Below, in pieces: positions 58,801 to 64,000 of a DNA stretch of 64,000 nt. Within the stretch, counting starts at the first letter, position 1; every line of letters begins with the position of its first letter. The notes below the pieces were generated by a model. It had not been told where the DNA came from. It made no database searches and was given only the letters and a program-made list of their open reading frames with translations. The stretch comes from Moniliella sp. 'wahieum' (Eukaryota > Basidiomycota > Moniliellomycetes > Moniliellales > Moniliellaceae), in NCBI GenBank assembly GCA_003971905.1, contig RSEE01000022.1:558001-622000 (forward strand), written 5' to 3'. A program made the translations under genes and the position numbers.

Positions 58801-61800
58801 AGAGGGGGACGATCGATGAGCTGATTTTTTGGCAGGCGCCGCGACACTATATCTAGAACGGGTGGCACGTGCGCGTGAGAAAGGCCAACTGTCGAAAAAC
58901 CTTATGTGCGAGGCTACGTACCACGCACCATCGCGTCCAGTATCGATCTCCGGACATCGTAACCGCTACCGGCTCCCGGCTCCCGGCACTGTTACCCCCT
59001 GCTGCCCCTCGATCAATTGCGGCGAGTGTGTGGGGCTCCGCATTCTTTGCAGCACACACGTCTATCTCGGCAGTTGCAATGATAACGCGGTGGCCACAGC
59101 TCTGCTCACGGATATCTGTAACCTGGTGCGTGACCGCTGCGGGACCGCTGCGTGACTTCGGTGTTCAGTTGCGGCAGAGGGAAACAGATATGAATAAGCG
59201 GTTGGTATACATAGCCTGCAGACAAGTGTGTGGTATGGACGTTAGGCCCATCCAATATTCACCAGTCACCGCGCTCTAAAATCCATCTTCTTTCTCTATA
59301 TCTCGCTTGTAGACACAGACACTCGCCCGGCATTCAGCTGGCCGTTCAGCCGGAGACCCGGCCCAAAACGCCTTTCCCGCTCTGGCACACCCTCCCCTCC
59401 CCCCTGCCCGTACGCCAGTCCATCCACCGCGCTGCCACCGTACATGGATCCATTCATATCGCTTCGTATATACAATCGAGGCACCCCAAAGGAGAGGCTA
59501 TACCTCTCGCTGCCGCATCGCTGTGTGTCAAAGCCATTTTGTTGCGATGTAGCCTCATGTGACGGGCACTGTGGCCTCTCAATCAGATAGGCACTTCCCA
59601 CCATGCTCTGTCACTATAGAAAGTAGTAATAGTAACTAATGTCACAATATCGTCGATTGTCCTATCGCAACTGTGATTCCCACTGCCTCGGACGGAAGAC
59701 AGGGAGGGATTTAAAGTGCAAGGATGGAATGTCCCCCTCATCGGCCTCATCCGCCTTTGGGTCCCGGGGGCAATGGTCATTTCTCTTGCGTGGCCAAGGG
59801 GGGAGGGGGGGGCAGACATAATAGTGTGGCTCTAGTGGACCCAAGAACTTAATTGCGCCACCGCCCAACCACGCAGTCGCCCAACAAAGCCACAACGGGA
59901 TTGATGGTGTTCCACACCGATTTGGGGGGGGTGGCACGGTCAAAGGCCCCCGCGGCCATTTTCGCTTCGTATACTTACTTCTTCCGTAGAATCATAGTAG
60001 ATCAGGTTGGGTTTGGGGCCCGCTCCATAGCGACACTTTTCACGTAGCGGGAGTGGCATGTGGTACAAATGCATCCGGTCAGGGAAAGCAATCGCGGGCG
60101 AACTGGATGCCACCACATGACCCGACGTACCGTGGCATCTCATTTTGCTGGAATTTAGTAGATCCTCGTTGGCACAGGCAACCGAGGACGTCATCACACA
60201 TCCCACCCGGTCCCAAATGTCAAGTTGGACGCGACGTGCGCGACGTCTTGCATTCCTTGTGCACTGCTGATGTGTATGCGACCCCACCTGCCGTGCCCGG
60301 TACCACTACCTGCCATGTCCATCAAGCGGTTCAGTCCGACATGGTGGAAGCCTTGGCACACACAACGCACATCGGCTTTGACTGCCGCGTGCACACAGCC
60401 GCACGCATCAGGCAACCCGCTTGGAACATCACTTCGTCGATCACAAGCACGATCCGCTGTCCGTCTGTCCGTCTTTCCTTCCAAATTGAGAAACCGGCAG
60501 TGCTCCCAGCTCAGAGTTGAGCGTTCAACGGACACAGGTAGCACACTGGACGCTGCGCCTCTGGCGTCACAGGGCTGTACTCCCAGATGAGAGATCAGAG
60601 ATAAAGAAGAGTTGACATGCGCCGACCAACGGGAGCGCGCGCGTACAGGTTTACGTTTGTGCTTCTATCGCCAGAACCTCAGTAGGAGGCCTGGCGGAAG
60701 GAAGCCAGGAGGCCACGGAAGCAGCGTAGCACCGACTAAACAACCCCTCACTTATAACCCATTCACCCCTTATGCGGGACACCCCCCAAAACTTTCGACC
60801 TCCAGCCTCATGCCCGTGCCACCTTACCATCCTCGGCAACTCGACCGTGCCCGCACTCTCCCACAAGGACGGCCCGTCGCGTAAATATGCATCCAGAGAA
60901 CGAAGACGGTTGAGGCGGAATGGCCTGCTTTGGCATCCCTGCCCGGTACTGGTGTGTGCCTTTTGGTTGCGAGCGGGCGGGGCGGGGGCACACCCTCTTC
61001 CTCCCTCCCTTGGGTCCTTAGCTGTTACGTTCGTCTGTGAGACGACAGGGTCCATTTTTCCTGAGAAGGCGCCTTCCCGCTTCCCCTGAACATTCCCCGT
61101 GGGCACCTTTTTTCGTTGACGATTTACGTGGACGTTGACGTTTCCTGTAAATGCTTCATGACGCCGACATGGTGGCCACTGACGAGCAAACGCGGATGAG
61201 CGCCTGGAGTGGGCTGCAAAGTACCGCGTGGGCGATTCGCAAGAGACCACGGGCAGGAGACAGACAGTTACGGGAGAGACGTGGGCCGAACGAACGAGGT
61301 TGGGATTGTTGGGTAAGGTATAATGGAGAGCCGTATGGAGCAGGCGGAAAATATGTGGATGAGGGAGGAGGAGGTTTTGCTCACTGTGCCTAATAGGCAT
61401 GCGCTTGGGACGCATTGTCGCCGGTGCTGCTCAGGACAGACCGACTGAGGCGAGACCAGACGAGGGATGCGAGTTGCCACGGCCGCTAAAGAATGCGGCT
61501 TTTTGTGATCTGTGGGTGGACATTGGTCTGTTGTGTAGTATGTGCAGCCCACCAAGGGACTATATGGATGAACCGTTTATTGGTATGAAGAACGGATTTG
61601 AGAAAAGGCTTGTTGGTAGGCTCATGTCGTTCATATAGTTGTGCTCTCTCTATAAATGATAGACTTGCATTTTGTGGGTAGGTATCGTTTGACGGGCAAG
61701 GCTGTGTTCGACGACAATAGCGTCTCCTTGAGGAGGTATGGGTATACACCCTCCTTATTCTCATGCATGGAGAGCTTGGCATTGAGGCCGCGGAGGAGAG

Positions 61801-62531
61801 TGAATCGTAATGGCAACATGAAAGAAGTCCTTCGGCAGCCATATAAGGCTTCGTTCTAAGGGGATTCGAAAGGTTTCGTAGGTCCGTCAAGGGCAGTGCA
61901 TGAAAACTGATAATACAGTCCCCAAATGAAGGCATCGGGCAGGCCTACACACTTCCAGAGGGTCTTCCCAGGACGCCAGACCAAAAACTATACCTCTTTA
62001 GTTCCACTTTCTCCTCCACTTCCGCGCTCTGGCTCTGCCATATACCCCTTGTCCCTCTCACCATCTAGTCACATAGATGCCGTAGCTCAAATCATCTCCT
62101 TCTGTCCAATTGTCCCGCCGACACCCATCACGGAGATGCTTTCTACGTACATTATTATAAGTTGTGATGAGAAGAGTGGCCCTCTGCTTCGCGCGACGTT
62201 AGGCAGAACAATTCCATTCACCTTCATGAGATACAAGAGAACTCAAGTGGGTGGTGATGCAGGATATGCGATGCACCAACAGGATGCTATTGGCGTACAG
62301 AACAAGGCCAGAGGGCATCCAGGCCGAACAGGGCAATAAAAAAGGACACGTCGCAGGTTCATGATGACGAGAATGTGAGAGGGCACAACAGTGAGAGTGA
62401 TGAGAACGATGAGGAAAAGAAGGTCCGAACAGGGGGTGGGGGGGAGGACCCGTAAGCGGGCAGGGGAGGGCAATGAATAGGACAGAACAAAGGGCAACAA
62501 AACGAATTTTTGACAACCCCATCCATCATGT
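55814..62531. other. 6.7-kb region without a supported gene
   Basis: No open frame on either strand shows a recognisable domain, a fungal start context or a consistent splice pattern; the longest (57045-57701, +) looks non-coding. GC is lower than in the gene-rich parts. Left side: clustered ATGCAT/CATGATGCAT palindromes (about 56030-56175) and ATCGATCATCGATCA words (about 57115-57185). Right side: TTGAGCGTTCAACG at about 60518-60531 and T/C-rich stretches. Unrecognised non-coding RNAs or lineage-specific genes cannot be excluded. Confidence 0.5.
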
Positions 62532-63632
62532 CTAAACCATGGTGGAAGGGGGCGTAGAAGGAGAGGACGAGACCAAGTCCGTTTTGGAAGGCGCTTGGTC
62601 TGCTCGGTCCCAAGGGAAGGCATGCGGCGGCGCGGTAAATGGATTGGGGCGGACCCATCCCGAAGACGAAACCGGTGGGGTCGGCATATCTCCCAATGTC
62701 TCCACGGTCTCCTGCTCCTCCTCCTCGTCATCAAACGGCGACTCGGAAATAATGGGGGCGTGGTGGGTGGGCCCGGAAGCGAGTCGGTATGCATTTGCAA
62801 TTCGGCAATGTTGATCGAGTGGCTGCGCTCCTTCTTGGGAACGGGTGAATGCTTCTGTTCCTCAGCCTCTTCGGCAGGCTTGGTACCGAGACCCTTGACT
62901 GGCTCCTTGCGCAGCCGCTTAAACATCTTTTTCACCCCCTTTTGCATCACCTCCCCAAGTCCACCACATCGTCCCTTGGATAAAGTGGAACAGGCCCAGC
63001 GGCAGAGGCTTGGTCACCGGACCAGGCTGCTGCCTGCTGCTGCTGCTGTAGCTGCTCGGCCCCTGCTTGCGAAGCCAGCAATTGGGCGCGAGACGTCACA
63101 CCAATCGAGATAGACTGGGAACGAGTCGTCCGACGGCCGGTACTGGGCAAGGGGCAGAAGCGAAGAGAGGAGGAAGTGGATCTCCGTTCACGTTCGCCTT
63201 TCTCGGACGAACCGGCCTGGGTGGGATGGGAGGGCGACGATGCAGCGGTGGAGTGGGTAGAGTGGGTGGAGGTGGTTTGGACCGACGCTCGGGTGGACAC
63301 GTCGCTCTGGTCCGATACGGCCGAGCCGCGATGCGTCTCGGTCGGGGACACTGGGGTAGGGATCCAGCCATCTCCAAACGAGGCATTGGGGCCGCGTGGG
63401 TCGACGGAGAGCACCTCGGGACCACGGATGGTGAGTGGGCCGGGGGTGTTATCCGGGCGGCGGCGGTAGGACTTGCCGAGGGGGTGTTTGTTTTTCTTGG
63501 CGAGCGATCCAGGGGGCTTGGGGACGAGGAAGGCGTCTTTGAAGCGGTTGGGCTTGCGCGTGTCGCTCGGTGGGCGCAGCAGCAAGCGGGGTCAAGGATG
63601 CTCTTGAGCGCGGGCTGGGAAACGGTGGACAT
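62532..63632 (-). CDS. Hypothetical disordered protein, Ser/Gln-rich
   Basis: Not recognised. The ATG at 63632 starts MSTVSQPALKSILDP, continuing (after one frame change) with LLLRPPSDTRKPNRFKDAFL and VPKPPGSLAKKNKHPLGKSY, a Lys/Pro-rich conserved-looking block. Next are GPNASFGDGWIPTPVSPTET, a Ser/Thr-rich stretch with TSTHSTHSTAASSPSHPTQA, a poly-Gln run (QLQQQQQAAAW) and a basic helix GVKKMFKRLRKEPVKGLGTK. The end, in another frame, is ISESPFDDEEEEQETVETLG followed by a Pro/Ser tail (stop 62532-62534). The ordered succession of biased but protein-like segments in one strand supports a gene; about three frame changes are needed. No domain indicates a function; the basic block and acidic patch would suit a nuclear or cortical adaptor, which is only a guess. 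Confidence 0.55.
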
Positions 63633-64000
63633 GGCGGGGCGGGAGGTGGAGGAGCAGGAGCAAGAGGGAGGGAGAGGATGAAGGAGAGAAGGTATGGAGG
63701 TAGTGGTCGTGGTCTGCCTGCTGAGTGCACCGCACTGAGTGTATTGTCGATGGGGTTTGCGAGTCTGGCCACGCTCCCCAACCTGGGACCCACGGCAAGG
63801 GGCGGCAGGGGCAGCAGGGGGCGAGTGTGGCCGCACGCGCAGCGGGCTTAAAGCCCCGCGCAGCTTAAGCCGCAGCCCCGCATTTTTTTTTCGGGAGCAG
63901 CGCACTTGCCTGCCGCACTGCGCCCCAGCAGCGCTGCCCTCGCTGCCGCTGCCGCTGCGCATGACATCAACGCACACCCGCTTACATACGCAACGCTCCA
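63633..64000. other. Upstream region of the last gene
   Basis: GC-rich 370 bp at the right edge, with an A/T8 run at about 63883-63890 and repeated CAGCGCTGCC/CTGCCGCTGCCGCTG words near 63930. Presumably the promoter of the minus-strand gene ending at 63632. Confidence 0.4.

Noticed and set aside
1-64000. Programmed ribosomal frameshifting as cause of the frame changes
   Set aside because: Shifts occur at many unrelated sequences and in both directions; no common slippery site was seen, and indel error explains them more simply.
1-64000. Mobile or virus-like elements
   Set aside because: No reverse transcriptase, integrase, transposase, capsid or long terminal repeat could be recognised on either strand.

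Overview
The window looks like nuclear DNA of a GC-rich, compact filamentous or yeast-like fungus, most likely a basidiomycete. Evidence: short spliceosomal introns (mostly 60-125 nt) with GTACGT or GTATGT donors and CAG acceptors, one to three per gene; fungal-type genes (ATG11, EPL1, alternative NADH dehydrogenase, Enp2); Ser/Pro/Gln-rich low-complexity proteins. A smut-lineage (Ustilaginomycotina-like) host is a guess, not something the sequence proves. No rRNA, confident tRNA, CRISPR array or recognisable transposon or virus-like element was seen.

Layout, left to right. 1-4.1 kb (-): ATG11 selective-autophagy scaffold, running off the left edge. 4.8-6.6 kb (+): a protein joining a Rieske [2Fe-2S] domain to a ferritin-like (DUF455-type) di-iron domain. 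8.0-10.0 kb (+): CobW/COG0523 GTPase metallochaperone. 12.5-14.5 kb (+): secreted, probably GPI-anchored alpha/beta-hydrolase. 15.5-17.0 kb (+): hypothetical disordered protein. 17.5-18.5 kb (-): predicted membrane protein, weakly Pex11-like. 19.9-20.2 kb (-): small hypothetical. 21.8-23.5 kb (+): single-pass membrane protein with a Ser-rich ectodomain. 24.5-27.1 kb (+): Enp2/NOL10 ribosome-biogenesis WD protein. 27.7-31.0 kb (-): Pumilio/PUF RNA-binding protein. 31.5-32.4 kb (-): DOPA 4,5-dioxygenase family. 34.2-38.7 kb (+): large Ser/Pro-rich locus of unknown function. 39.4-40.7 kb (-): farnesyl/geranylgeranyltransferase alpha subunit. 41.5-42.7 kb (-): Tam41. 44.0-44.8 kb (+): doubtful hypothetical. 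45.4-51.0 kb (+): EPL1 of the NuA4 acetyltransferase, with very long Q/A and S/G tracts. 51.5-51.8 kb (-): TMA7, including a 9-nt microexon. 52.3-53.5 kb (+): STRAP-like WD40 protein. 53.9-55.8 kb (-): type II NADH dehydrogenase. 55.8-62.5 kb: about 6.7 kb with no convincing gene. 62.5-63.6 kb (-): hypothetical disordered protein.

The genes are ordinary housekeeping loci with no operon logic. The most striking property is technical or evolutionary: most of the conserved genes switch reading frame several times inside conserved domains, while a few (Tam41 with 410 codons, TMA7, much of the prenyltransferase) stay open. This fits uncorrected one-base indels, as in an unpolished long-read assembly, better than pseudogenes. 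Most coordinates below are therefore outer limits of a gene that spans more than one frame. The most interesting biology is the Rieske/di-iron fusion, the TMA7 microexon, the expanded EPL1 tail and the recurring TTGAACGTT and CATGTGACATG words between genes.
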